Assembly: GCF_003626695.1 (NCBI RefSeq)
Contig: NZ_RBAH01000022.1
Span: 62,001 to 126,000 of the forward strand
Reading direction: 5' to 3'
DNA from: Paenibacillus ginsengarvi
Lineage (GTDB): Bacteria > Bacillota > Bacilli > Paenibacillales > NBRC-103111
Length of the DNA stretch: 64,000 bases
Of this stretch, positions 8,795 through 17,597 are shown piece after piece; the first letter of the stretch is position 1; each line of letters opens with the position of its first letter. The translations under genes were made by a program, and so were the position numbers. The notes under the pieces were generated by a model. It saw nothing but the letters and a program-made list of their open reading frames with translations. It was not told the DNA's origin and did not search any database.

Positions 8795-10347
8795 GTGGTC
8801 TATACAAAAATGAAACCTGTCGCGCTTTCCGTGATAGCAGCCAGTATGGCGGTCGGTCTTCTCAGCGGATGCACCTCGGATAACCAGAAGAATAGCGCCG
8901 AAGCGGGTTCCGGCGGCGCAGCCAAACCGATCGAGATTAAATGGGGGATTCACTTCCAGGCGACGGCGGTCGTTGCCGATACGCAAGTGCAAAAATGGCT
9001 GGAGCAAAATTCAATGTGAAAATCAAACCGGTCAAGGTGACCGACGCCAGCATCGCTTCCGGTGATGTGCCGGATCTGTTCATGCTCGGAGATCCTGCCA
9101 ATGTATCCGCTTACCAGGGACAAGGCGTGCTTTTGAACATCGACCCGAATATGGTGAAGGAAAAGATGCCAGAGTATTACAAGGACGTAGAGCAGTCGAA
9201 GGCGCTGTTCCAGACGGTAACATTCGGCGACAAGCTGTGGGCGATCCCGATGTATATCGATCTGAAGCCTTACGATATGACGATGCTGTGGCGCAAAGAC
9301 TGGCTGGATAAGGTAGGCATCACAAAGCTGCCGGAGACGCTCGAGGAGTTCGAGAAGGCGATCTATGCGTTTGCGAAGCAGGACCCCGACGGAAACGGCA
9401 AAAACGATACGTACGGTCTGACGGGAACGGCGACGTCGACCTGGTCGACCGGGTTTTATTCGGTGTTCGGCGCTTACGGCGTAGAGCCTACGCTGTGGCA
9501 GGAGAAGAACGGTCAGATCGTTAACGGCTCCATTATGCCGGAGGCGAAGGATGCCCTTGCCAAGCTGCGCCAGTGGTACGTGGACGGCGTCATCGATCCG
9601 GAATTTATAACCGATACGCAGGATACGTACCGCAAGAAGCTGTACAACAACCGGATCGGCGCCATCGAGGAGCAGATCGGCAGAGCTGCGCTCGAAGACG
9701 GGGCGACCATCGTCTCGATGAAGGACGTAAACCCTAGTGCAAAGCTTGCGATCAGCAAAAATCCGGTAGGCCCGGGCGGCAGCGGCAACTGGGACTGGGG
9801 CGTCAAGAGCAATTATGTCGTGATCGGCAACAAAGTGAAGGACGATCCCGCGAAGCTGAACAAAATATTCGAGATTTTGCGGGCGCAGAGCAGCGACGAA
9901 GAGACGATCAACATGACGAGTATGGGAGTAAAAGGAACGAACTGGGATTTTGCAACCAGCGGAACGACCTCGGGAGCAACGAAATATTTGCCCGGCTTCG
10001 AGAAGCAGGAGCAGCGCGATTCGATTGGCGTCCGGCTGTTCTCGCTCGGCAACATTACGACCCGCAGCTATCGCGACAAATATTCGAATCCGAAGCTGAA
10101 CGAAGCGGTCCGCACGTACTCGTCCGCACCGCACTGGACCGATGCGCTGCTGTTCGCGGCGCTGCCTTCGGACGGCAAGTATAAGAAAGATTTGACCGCG
10201 CTGACGCAAAAATATTTCGCCCAATTCATCAGCGGAGAAATCCCGCTCAGCGACTTCGACAAATATGTTGCGGAATGGAAAGCGAAGGGCGGGAACGATC
10301 TAACCAAGGAAGCAAACGAAATGTACCAGAAGCAGTTCAAAAAATAA
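8795..10347 (+). pseudogene. Sugar ABC transporter solute-binding lipoprotein, single frameshift
   Basis: Extracellular solute-binding protein of the LipO/LplA type. A GTG start at 8795 follows AGGGGG at 8781-8786. The first frame encodes a lipoprotein signal with lipobox LLSGC and runs to QKWLEQNSM, then stops at 9019. The rest of the protein (KFNVKIKPVKVTDASIASGD onward) continues in another frame to 10347. One extra A in the AAAA run at 9006-9009 would restore QKWLEQKFNV. The defect is either a homopolymer sequencing error or a recent inactivation; the remainder is intact. It is followed by two permeases and would deliver oligosaccharide to them. About 516 residues if repaired. Confidence 0.9.
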
Positions 10348-10439
10348 TCAGCTTGCCAAGCGATTTCACGTTCGCGGCGGAGGCGCACTGCCTTCGCGCG
10401 GACGGATCGAATTCGGCTTAAGGAAGTGCACACAGGACA

Positions 10440-11339
10440 ATGAAGACCGTCATCAAGCATCGGGAGCTGCTTGCGCTCTATTTGTTTGCATTCGCTTTTT
10501 TCCTTGTATTCAAGTTCGGTCCGCTATACGGGGTATCGATCGCCTTCAAAGATTTTCGCGTTATCGACGGCATCTGGAGCAGTCCGTGGGTGGGGCTGAA
10601 GCATTTTGAAGCGTTGTTTCAAACGGACGATTTTTACCGGCTGCTCAAAAATACGCTGCTGCTGAATTTGTATTTGCTGCTGTTCGCTTTTCCGGCGCCG
10701 ATTGCACTGGCGCTGCTGCTGAACGAGATCCGATCGCGCTTTTTTCAGCGTTTCGTGCAGATTACGATGTATTTGCCGCATTTTGTGTCGTGGGTCATTA
10801 TGTCGGGTCTCGTCATTTACTTTTTGTCCCCGACGACGGGCGTCGTGGCCTCTATCGTCGAATGGTTCGGAGGAAAGCCGGTTTTTTATATGGGGCAGAA
10901 ACAATACTTTCGCTCGATCATTGTCGCATCGGCCATTCTGAAAGATATCGGCTGGAGCTCAATCATCTACTTCGCCGCACTCGCCGGCATCCATCCGGAG
11001 CTGCACGAATCGGCGACCATCGATGGGGCGAACCGCTGGCAGCGCATGCTCCATATCAGCATTCCGTCGATTATGCCGACTGTGTCGATCCTGTTTATTC
11101 TCAGTCTCGGCGGCTTTTTGAGCGCCAACTTCGAACAAATCATCAATTTGCTCAACCCCGTCACCTTCGACACCGGTGATGTCATTGATACTTATGTGTA
11201 TCGCGTCGGTCTTCAGCAATTCCAATACAGTTACACCGCCGCGATCGGGCTGTTCAAATCGCTGGTAGGGCTGCTGCTCATCCTGGGGGCGAACTTCACG
11301 GTACGTAGGCTGAGCCGCGGGGAGAGCGGCCTATGGTAA
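10440..11339 (+). CDS. Sugar ABC transporter permease, LplB type
   Basis: A 299-residue inner membrane protein with about six membrane segments. The cytoplasmic EAA loop that docks the ATPase is readable as ESATIDGANRWQRMLHISIP. It pairs with the next gene as a heterodimeric importer for the frameshifted binding protein upstream. There is no ATPase gene here; in this family a shared MsmX-like ATPase encoded elsewhere usually energises transport. The gap to the binding protein is 92 bp. Confidence 0.93.
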   Translation: MKTVIKHRELLALYLFAFAFFLVFKFGPLYGVSIAFKDFRVIDGIWSSPWVGLKHFEALFQTDDFYRLLKNTLLLNLYLLLFAFPAPIALALLLNEIRSRFFQRFVQITMYLPHFVSWVIMSGLVIYFLSPTTGVVASIVEWFGGKPVFYMGQKQYFRSIIVASAILKDIGWSSIIYFAALAGIHPELHESATIDGANRWQRMLHISIPSIMPTVSILFILSLGGFLSANFEQIINLLNPVTFDTGDVIDTYVYRVGLQQFQYSYTAAIGLFKSLVGLLLILGANFTVRRLSRGESGLW

Positions 11340-11358
11340 GAGGCAGGAGGAAGGTAGC

Positions 11359-12228
11359 ATGAGAAACGGAAGCTGGCCGGATAAGCTGGCTGTTAGCTTG
11401 ATCTATATCGTACTGGGCCTACTCGCGATCGTTGTCGTTTATCCGTTCATTCATGTGCTGTCGGTTTCGTTCAGCGGGCGGGGGGAGGCTCTGCGCAGCG
11501 GCTTCCATTGGATTCCAAGGCAGCCGACGCTTGCCGCTTACAAGGAAGTCATCACGTATCCGTTCATCTGGACGGGATACGCGAATACGCTCTTCCGCAT
11601 GGTCGTCGGAACGGCGTTGACGCTGCTCGTCACTGTATGCGCGGCTTATCCGCTATCGCGCAAGGATTTTCCGTGGAAACGGGTGCTCGTGCTGCTGCTG
11701 CTGTTCACGATGATATTCGATGGAGGGATCGTGCCGAATTATTTGCTGATGAAAGATTTGCATCTGCTTAATACACGGTGGGTCTACGTGCTGCCGCATG
11801 CGGCGAATGCGTTCCAGGTGCTGGTCATGATCTCGTTCTTCCGTTCGATTCCGGATGCGCTTATCGAAGCGGCGCGGATCGATGGAGCTCGCGACCTGCG
11901 CATTCTCACCCGGATCTTATTGCCGCTTTCGATGCCTGCGCTTGTAACGATCGGACTGTGGTCGCTTGTATATCATATCAATGCTTTCAGTGACAACCTG
12001 CTCTACGTGACGGATCAAACGAAATTCGTCCTGCAGCAGATCGTCCGCCAAATCTTGATCGAGAACCGTCTGGACCCGTTTACGTCGGCGGTGAACGAGA
12101 TTCCGCCTGCGCCGGAAAGCCTAAAAATGGCGGCGGTCATCGTGTCCGTGCTGCCGGTGTTGGTGGTGTACCCGTTCCTGCTTCGTTATTTTGAAAAAGG
12201 GACGATGATCGGTTCGGTGAAAGGATAG
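11359..12228 (+). CDS. Carbohydrate ABC transporter permease, LplC/YtcP type
   Basis: A 289-residue permease with six predicted membrane segments. The EAA loop reads EAARIDGARDLRILTRILLP. It lies 19 bp after the LplB-type partner, with AGGAGGAAGG before its ATG. Together they form the channel of an oligosaccharide importer controlled, by inference, by the divergent membrane AraC regulator. It ends at a terminator. Confidence 0.93.
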   Translation: MRNGSWPDKLAVSLIYIVLGLLAIVVVYPFIHVLSVSFSGRGEALRSGFHWIPRQPTLAAYKEVITYPFIWTGYANTLFRMVVGTALTLLVTVCAAYPLSRKDFPWKRVLVLLLLFTMIFDGGIVPNYLLMKDLHLLNTRWVYVLPHAANAFQVLVMISFFRSIPDALIEAARIDGARDLRILTRILLPLSMPALVTIGLWSLVYHINAFSDNLLYVTDQTKFVLQQIVRQILIENRLDPFTSAVNEIPPAPESLKMAAVIVSVLPVLVVYPFLLRYFEKGTMIGSVKG

Positions 12229-12262
12229 CGGGCCGCTTCGCCGTCCATTGGCAGAAAGAGAA

Positions 12263-12302
12263 AGGCATGGGTTCCGATCTTACCGGGCCCACGCCTTTTT
12301 TT
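12263..12302. terminator. Bidirectional terminator between convergent genes
   Basis: A 9-bp stem (12263-12271 with 12288-12296, one A:C mismatch on +, G:U on the other strand) is followed by seven T. It lies between the permease (+) and the hydrolase (-). Confidence 0.75.
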
Positions 12303-12304
12303 GG

Positions 12305-13204
12305 TCAGAAGCAGGTTTGCAAGAAATCATACCCTGTATCGAGCACTTCCTTCGGCGGACGATGACCGCTGGCATGATTGATAAACAGGTACTGCGACGA
12401 TTCGGAATAGCCGGCCTTCTTGATCATATCGTGCGCCTCATCGCTGTCGGATTCTCCTGCGATCAGGACAAACGGCTTCAATCCGCCTAAACGCAGAAGC
12501 TCCGCATGGTCCATATCGGCTGCCTTCAGTTCACCCAGCTTCTCTCCCCAGTACCACGGCTTCGACCAGTTCGTCCGGTCCCATTCCAGTCCGAAGTCGC
12601 TGCCCAGTATCGCTTTGATCCGGTCGTCCAGACAGCCGGTATACAAAGCCATTTTACCGCCAAGCGAGTGCCCGGCTATAGCAATCCGGTTGCGATCGAC
12701 CCTAGGATCGTTGCACAAAAGGTCCACGAGAAGCTGCGTATCCGCAATCAGTTTGCCGATACCGGTCCATCCGGGATGGTCGCTCAGCAAGGCTTCGGCG
12801 GATAGCAGCCAGCGCGAGAAATCTTGACGATCCAGCTCAAGCTCCCGGTAAGTCAGGTGATAGGCCTCCGCCGTCACGGCAATGTACCCGCGCCGAACAA
12901 GATGAAGAGCCATCGCTATATCAGGCTCGTCCGTACGCTCAAGTGTGTCGAGCTTATAACCGGCCATCAGGTCGGGGGAGTAAAACGGAACGACTACCGC
13001 CGGCCGTTTTCCGCCCATCGTTTTCGGAAGCATAAGCAGCGTCCGCTGTGTTGTACCCGGTCCGTTTGCCTGCTCGTACAGTTCTCCGGCGAATTCGTCC
13101 GTCTCGAATTTGCGAACAAGCCGCAGCTCATGCTCGTACTCGTAAGGATACGGATTGCCGATCTTATCCAGCCAGTTTTGAATCAGACTGTTGGGTTTGT
13201 CCAT
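12305..13204 (-). CDS. Alpha/beta hydrolase (dienelactone hydrolase/acetyl-esterase-like)
   Basis: A 299-residue serine hydrolase without a signal peptide. The nucleophile elbow is GHSLGG (IAIAGHSLGGKMAL). LIAGESDSDEAH carries the likely acid, and NHASGHRPP near the C-terminus carries the catalytic histidine. Similar Paenibacillus proteins lie in carbohydrate clusters and are thought to remove acetyl or other acyl groups from sugars; that role is inferred here. The ATG has AAGGAG about 12 nt upstream, slightly long. Confidence 0.88.
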   Translation of the reverse strand: MDKPNSLIQNWLDKIGNPYPYEYEHELRLVRKFETDEFAGELYEQANGPGTTQRTLLMLPKTMGGKRPAVVVPFYSPDLMAGYKLDTLERTDEPDIAMALHLVRRGYIAVTAEAYHLTYRELELDRQDFSRWLLSAEALLSDHPGWTGIGKLIADTQLLVDLLCNDPRVDRNRIAIAGHSLGGKMALYTGCLDDRIKAILGSDFGLEWDRTNWSKPWYWGEKLGELKAADMDHAELLRLGGLKPFVLIAGESDSDEAHDMIKKAGYSESSQYLFINHASGHRPPKEVLDTGYDFLQTCF

Positions 13205-13327
13205 CCCAATTCAATTCTCCTTGTTCCTGTATACGAATGAAAATAAGAGGGGGAAATAGGCACCTCGAACATTAGATTCTCCACAAGGAAGGCATTCCCT
13301 CCTTGGATCCTAATAATCCATTAGTAA

Positions 13328-13544
13328 ATGCCATATGTTAGCCAAGCCAAGTACGACGCTACGGCCGAGGCTGATCGGGTCATAGTTGCTGCAAAAAGAA
13401 ACGGTGACGGCCCCTATTGTCGGCGCGACGAAGCTATCGCATCTCGAAGAGGCCGCAGCGGCTCTTTCGGTCAAGCTGACACCTGGGGAAGTGGCCTCGC
13501 TGGAAGAGCCGTATGTGCCTCACCGGGTTGTTGGGGCGCTATAG
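13328..13544 (+). pseudogene. Aldo/keto reductase, C-terminal remnant with internal deletion
   Basis: Two pieces of an aldo/keto reductase of the YakC type remain. The first, around 13340-13380, reads SQAKYDATAEADRVIV. The second, in another frame from about 13387, reads LLQKETVTAPIVGATK and continues to LEEPYVPHRVVGAL and a stop at 13542-13544. Around 20 residues between them and the whole N-terminal two thirds are missing. The stop lies only 21 bp from the stop of the lipoprotein gene on the other strand, so it is a fossil left at a module junction. Confidence 0.75.
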
Positions 13545-13564
13545 CCGGGTACGCCAAACGGCGA

Positions 13565-15211
13565 CTAAGGATTAACCCGCCATATGCCTTCACCCCACTC
13601 GGTTTCTCCCTGCTTCACGACCTCGATGATCAAGCCGCGCCCGTAGTCGGCTGGAAAACCGAGGACGTAATCCGGCTGCCCGGTATAATATTCGTACAAA
13701 CGCAGCTCAAACAAATAAGTGCGATCGTCGACCCGGCGTTTTCCGGACAATTCGAACGTCATATGCTGCGGACTCGATGTGCCGCGGAAGTAGGCGTCGA
13801 GCGCGAGCGGGTCTTGTCCGGCTTTCCATTCGTCCGTCACCCATTTCAACCCGCTGTCCGGGTCGCGGTGCGCCCAGGCTGCCGCAAATTCGTTAGCCGC
13901 TTGCAGCGCAAACAAATAGTCGCGGGTGACGGGCGGAGAAGGAAGAGCGGCAGTCATACCGTCCGAGGTTTTCACTTCTTCGAGCGGTATCATCGAGGCG
14001 AGTACGTACAGCAATTGCTCCTTATCGAACGGTTTTGCCGTAATAATGGACATATAGGTCGATCCCCGCTGAACATACCATTCGCCGCCGCCCTCCGCCG
14101 GTCCGATCCACTCCGCCGTAAAGCCGGGGAAATATCGTTTCTCGCCTGTAACGGACTGATCCTCCTCATGCAGACGCAAATCCGCTCTGGACTCGTAAAT
14201 GGCGAAGTGGGGATAAGTCAGTTTGAGAGTTCCTTCGCGATTCATCGCCGCTGCGGCTTCGACCGAATAATCGGTCGCAATCCCTTGCCGCGGTACGTAT
14301 GGATCGAAGAGACGAAGCCGGTCGGCCTGCTCGCGAATTTGCTTCACATCGCCTGGTGTATAGGGGATCGTGACGAAGCGGTCGGATTCGAATTCTTCCG
14401 CCGAATACGTAGCGAAGCTTAGTATTCCTTCCGCTTTAAGCCAGTACAGCTTAACCCGTTCTTGTCCGAAATACGCCGCTATCGCGCCTTCTCTGGTCAA
14501 GATGACGGCATCGGCCCGGAGCGCCTCGTTTAACTGGCATCGTTCGATATGTCCGTCCTTCAGCCGGTAGACGGATAAGCCGGGAATCGTGCCTGAGCTT
14601 GCGATGACTTCCTCTTGTCCGTCATGATCGATGTCGTATTCCGAGGCGTGCCCTTCGTCAACGAGCAGCAGCGGTTTCGGCACTCCGTCCGAAATGTCGA
14701 TGTAACGCGTCATCGAGGCGGCCGCTCCGACCGCTCCTTTTATTTGGATCGTTTCTTTGCCGAACAGGAACAAGTCCTGAATCTGCACAGGTTCATCCGA
14801 TAGGCCGGCGACCGCTCCCAAGTCGTAGGTGATGCCGTCTAGCTCCAGCGCCGCATGAACATAAAAGGAATCGTCCGAGCGCTCGTAAAGAATGACTTTC
14901 GTTTTGCCTGAACCGGTTCCGGCAATAAGAGGCACTTCTTTGACAAGGCGGTGATCCGGTCCCAGTCCGTCCGGTAAAAGGCGAACGTCTCCTCTGTTCG
15001 TATACGTTTGCCACGGCAGCTCCCGTAAGCCGATATCGGAGATATCCGCCGTATTTGCGGCTATAGGAGCCGTTTGTGCCGACACGGGGTTCGCGTTATT
15101 CTCAGCCGCCGCCGATTTGCCGCCCTCCGCGAAGCTTCCGCAAGCGGCCGACAAAAGAAAGGCGGCGGTTACGGCTGACAGCAGCTTAACCGTCATACCA
15201 ATCACTCCCAT
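13565..15211 (-). CDS. Lipoprotein of unknown function
   Basis: A 548-residue exported lipoprotein: the N-terminus has a hydrophobic segment ending in the lipobox LLSAAC. Residues about 150-290 contain a calcium-loop-like EYDIDHDGQEEVIASS, which resembles FG-GAP/VCBS beta-propeller repeats. The rest is a mixed domain with YVQRGSTYMSII and AAWAHRDPDSGLKW. I do not recognise the family beyond a Paenibacillus surface lipoprotein. The start ATG at 15211 is followed in frame by a second ATG six codons in (MTVKLLSA), which is also possible. No operon partners. Confidence 0.8.
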   Translation of the reverse strand: MGVIGMTVKLLSAVTAAFLLSAACGSFAEGGKSAAAENNANPVSAQTAPIAANTADISDIGLRELPWQTYTNRGDVRLLPDGLGPDHRLVKEVPLIAGTGSGKTKVILYERSDDSFYVHAALELDGITYDLGAVAGLSDEPVQIQDLFLFGKETIQIKGAVGAAASMTRYIDISDGVPKPLLLVDEGHASEYDIDHDGQEEVIASSGTIPGLSVYRLKDGHIERCQLNEALRADAVILTREGAIAAYFGQERVKLYWLKAEGILSFATYSAEEFESDRFVTIPYTPGDVKQIREQADRLRLFDPYVPRQGIATDYSVEAAAAMNREGTLKLTYPHFAIYESRADLRLHEEDQSVTGEKRYFPGFTAEWIGPAEGGGEWYVQRGSTYMSIITAKPFDKEQLLYVLASMIPLEEVKTSDGMTAALPSPPVTRDYLFALQAANEFAAAWAHRDPDSGLKWVTDEWKAGQDPLALDAYFRGTSSPQHMTFELSGKRRVDDRTYLFELRLYEYYTGQPDYVLGFPADYGRGLIIEVVKQGETEWGEGIWRVNP

Positions 15212-15643
15212 TTCGTTATACTAAAAATTGGACGTGATTCCCTCAGGAAAAGTTTGAAGTAATGGTCAGATGCGAGGAAGTCATAAGAGGAAAGAAGGTG
15301 AATGGCATCATGGCGACGACGATTGCTAACATCAGTTCCACGGGATTTAGCGGAACAGCAAAACATAAAAATCAGATCTACCGGAGGGAAGCACCGTTTT
15401 TCCGCAACAGGCCGTTTGGTCGATTGCGGGGAGCGGTGCTTGTGCGTTGTTCAAGCAAGTTGGGGTTGACAAAACCGTTAAAACGCTTCACCGAACCCCC
15501 TCGATCCGAAGCTTCTTACCCCGCCGACGGAAGACCGGATAGCCTTGTGCAAAGTCCAGATCGCCAATAGTCAGAAGAGGAACCGCTGCGATAGTCTTAG
15601 AATATGCAAACGCTTACGGTCATTCAATCATGAGGAGAGATTA
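15212..15643. other. Intergenic leader with nested inverted repeat
   Basis: No convincing gene is seen in this 430-bp gap. It contains a nested inverted repeat: outer arms 15389-15396 and 15434-15441 (AAGCACCG/CGGTGCTT), inner arms 15402-15407 and 15424-15429 (CCGCAA/TTGCGG). A cre-like site with two mismatches lies at 15604-15619 (ATGCAAACGCTTACGG), 25 bp before the ribosome binding site of the next gene. The hairpin could be a leader or attenuator; no T-run follows it. Confidence 0.45.
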
Positions 15644-17578
15644 ATGATGGAGGACAAGAAAATAAGCCGTCGAACGCTGCTCGGCACGGCAGGAGCGGCA
15701 GGGGCGCTGCTAGTCGCAGGGGGGCTGCTGCTGCATAACAATGTACATGCAGCAGGCGAGGTACAGCTGATAGCGGTCGATGACATCGCAGCACTGAAAG
15801 CGCTGGCGCAGCCCGAGGAAGGTCAGATCGTCCTGACGCGCGGGTACTACGCCGCGAACGACGGTGGAGGCGCCTGGTATCGCATTGTCGCGAGCACTAG
15901 CTACACGGGGACGCCGGACGGTTATGTGGATCATACTGTGGGTGCAACGGGCAAGGTGGCGGTGATGGACCTGTCGAACGGCATCGATATGCTGCAAGCC
16001 GGCGTCCAGTCCGGAGTCGACTGTACGGCTCGTGTTCGTGCGGCTTATGCGAAAAATGCGAGGTTGTACACGTACACGGGGGATATGGCGCCGATCATCG
16101 ATTGCGACGATCCGAATTACCCGACGACGCGCAACAATGGCGGCATTCGGCCTCCGAACCACAGCGAGCATGTGTTTGACGGACGATTCCGGTTTCAGGC
16201 GAAAACATCTTCACTCGACCGCTATACCTTGTTTAACCTTCAGGCCTGCGAACGGGTTACGATGCGGCGGCCGTGGGTCATTGGCGACATCGAGACGCAT
16301 CAGGGAACGACCGGCGAATGGGGATACGGGTTTTACATGGCGGGAGGAGCGCAGCATGTGACCCTTGTCGAAGGAAAGGCCGAGAAGTTTTGGGGAGACG
16401 GTTATTTTATCGGGGTAGCGGAAGACAAAAATACGATGCAGACCGCACCGGAGCATATTACGCTCGAAAACTGTATCGCGGATTCGAACCGCAGACAAGG
16501 CCTGTCGATTACGGCGGTTAAGCATGGCCGTATTATAGGCGGCGAGTATCGCAATACGGGGAAAATAGCTTCAACGCCGCCCTCGTATGGAATTGACATC
16601 GAGCCGGATAACCATGCAAGCGCTTATATCGATGTAGCTTTGACCGACGTAGTGACACGAGGCAATTCGCGCGGCGGCATTCAATTCGTGCCGGGGTATT
16701 TATCCGCAGCGAATGTGGTGAATCCCTTTTATAACGTGTATGTAAGCAACTATCATTCGGTCGAGGACGGCAATGTCGGCGCGATGCGATTTGCGTATCC
16801 GGACTTATCCAGCAGCATCAATATCAATCGGAAGCTGTTCGGCAGTATCGTCATCGAGAAGGCGACGATCGAACGGCCGGTTACCAAAGGAGTGGACTGG
16901 AGCAGATGGATACGGAATGCGCCGGAAGTGATTGCATCCGATGTAACCGTGCTCGATCCGAACACAGCCGGCATTGCCGCCCCGACGAATCATGCCCGTT
17001 GCGCATTTTCGCTGGAAATTGTGGCGGACAATGTAAGCAAAGGAATGCAGACGATCGGGATAGTAACGCTTATTCGACCCAGAGCGATCGATACGCGCGC
17101 AACGCCGAAAATGATGGCGCCGTTCTGGATCCAAACGGCTCCCGGTTCTTCGATTCAGCGGCTGCGTGTCCTTGACCCGGCAAGCGAGAACGATCTGGAC
17201 GGGAATAAAGGCTTTCTTCGCATCAATGCGGCCGATGGCGTAACGGTGGGTTATGTAGGAGACCGTCCCGTCCAATTGCTCGATCAGCCGTTAACGATTA
17301 CCGACGGCATGTGGGCTGGTTATGAGCTGCGTTTGCCCGCGGCCGCGTCAGGTATCGTCGAAGTGCAGCTACCGCCTGCCGCTGTGTCGCTTGGCTTGAC
17401 GTATACGATCGTGAATGCCTCGCAGGCGGGCGGTCAGGTGCGGATCAAAGCGAACGGGGCGGACCAACTGAAGCGAAACGGAGCGGCGGGCAGTGCTGCG
17501 CAGATCGTAGATGCACAGGAAGCGTATACGGTAAAGGCCCATATGCCTGGTCTGTGGTTGCTGCTGGATCAAATCTAA
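15644..17578 (+). CDS. Tat-exported right-handed beta-helix protein, copy 1 of tandem pair
   Basis: A 644-residue secreted protein. The N-terminus carries a twin-arginine signal (KISRRTLLGTAG, then a hydrophobic stretch and VHAAG cleavage). Residues 30-130 form a head module with GYYAANDGGGAWYRI, also seen in tailspike-like proteins. The middle is a parallel beta-helix of the pectate-lyase/polygalacturonase type (PEHITLENC, GRIIGGEYRNTG, YGIDIEP). The last 100 residues resemble phage tail-fibre ends (TYTIVNASQAGGQVRI). The start ATG at 15644 is chosen because GAGGAGAG lies 6 nt upstream; a longer frame upstream lacks a signal. It is followed 20 bp later by a close paralogue. Glycan binding or cleavage outside the cell is likely; the substrate is unknown. 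Confidence 0.87.
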   Translation: MMEDKKISRRTLLGTAGAAGALLVAGGLLLHNNVHAAGEVQLIAVDDIAALKALAQPEEGQIVLTRGYYAANDGGGAWYRIVASTSYTGTPDGYVDHTVGATGKVAVMDLSNGIDMLQAGVQSGVDCTARVRAAYAKNARLYTYTGDMAPIIDCDDPNYPTTRNNGGIRPPNHSEHVFDGRFRFQAKTSSLDRYTLFNLQACERVTMRRPWVIGDIETHQGTTGEWGYGFYMAGGAQHVTLVEGKAEKFWGDGYFIGVAEDKNTMQTAPEHITLENCIADSNRRQGLSITAVKHGRIIGGEYRNTGKIASTPPSYGIDIEPDNHASAYIDVALTDVVTRGNSRGGIQFVPGYLSAANVVNPFYNVYVSNYHSVEDGNVGAMRFAYPDLSSSININRKLFGSIVIEKATIERPVTKGVDWSRWIRNAPEVIASDVTVLDPNTAGIAAPTNHARCAFSLEIVADNVSKGMQTIGIVTLIRPRAIDTRATPKMMAPFWIQTAPGSSIQRLRVLDPASENDLDGNKGFLRINAADGVTVGYVGDRPVQLLDQPLTITDGMWAGYELRLPAAASGIVEVQLPPAAVSLGLTYTIVNASQAGGQVRIKANGADQLKRNGAAGSAAQIVDAQEAYTVKAHMPGLWLLLDQI

Positions 17579-17597
17579 TAAGAAATGGGGAATAAAG

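Noticed and set aside
15466..15471. TTGACA as a -35 box before the tandem beta-helix genes
   Set aside because: No acceptable -10 sequence 16-19 bp downstream.
15262..15570. 102-codon frame before the first beta-helix gene
   Set aside because: No ribosome binding site of quality, atypical composition, and it overlaps the nested hairpin and leader. No resemblance to any family.
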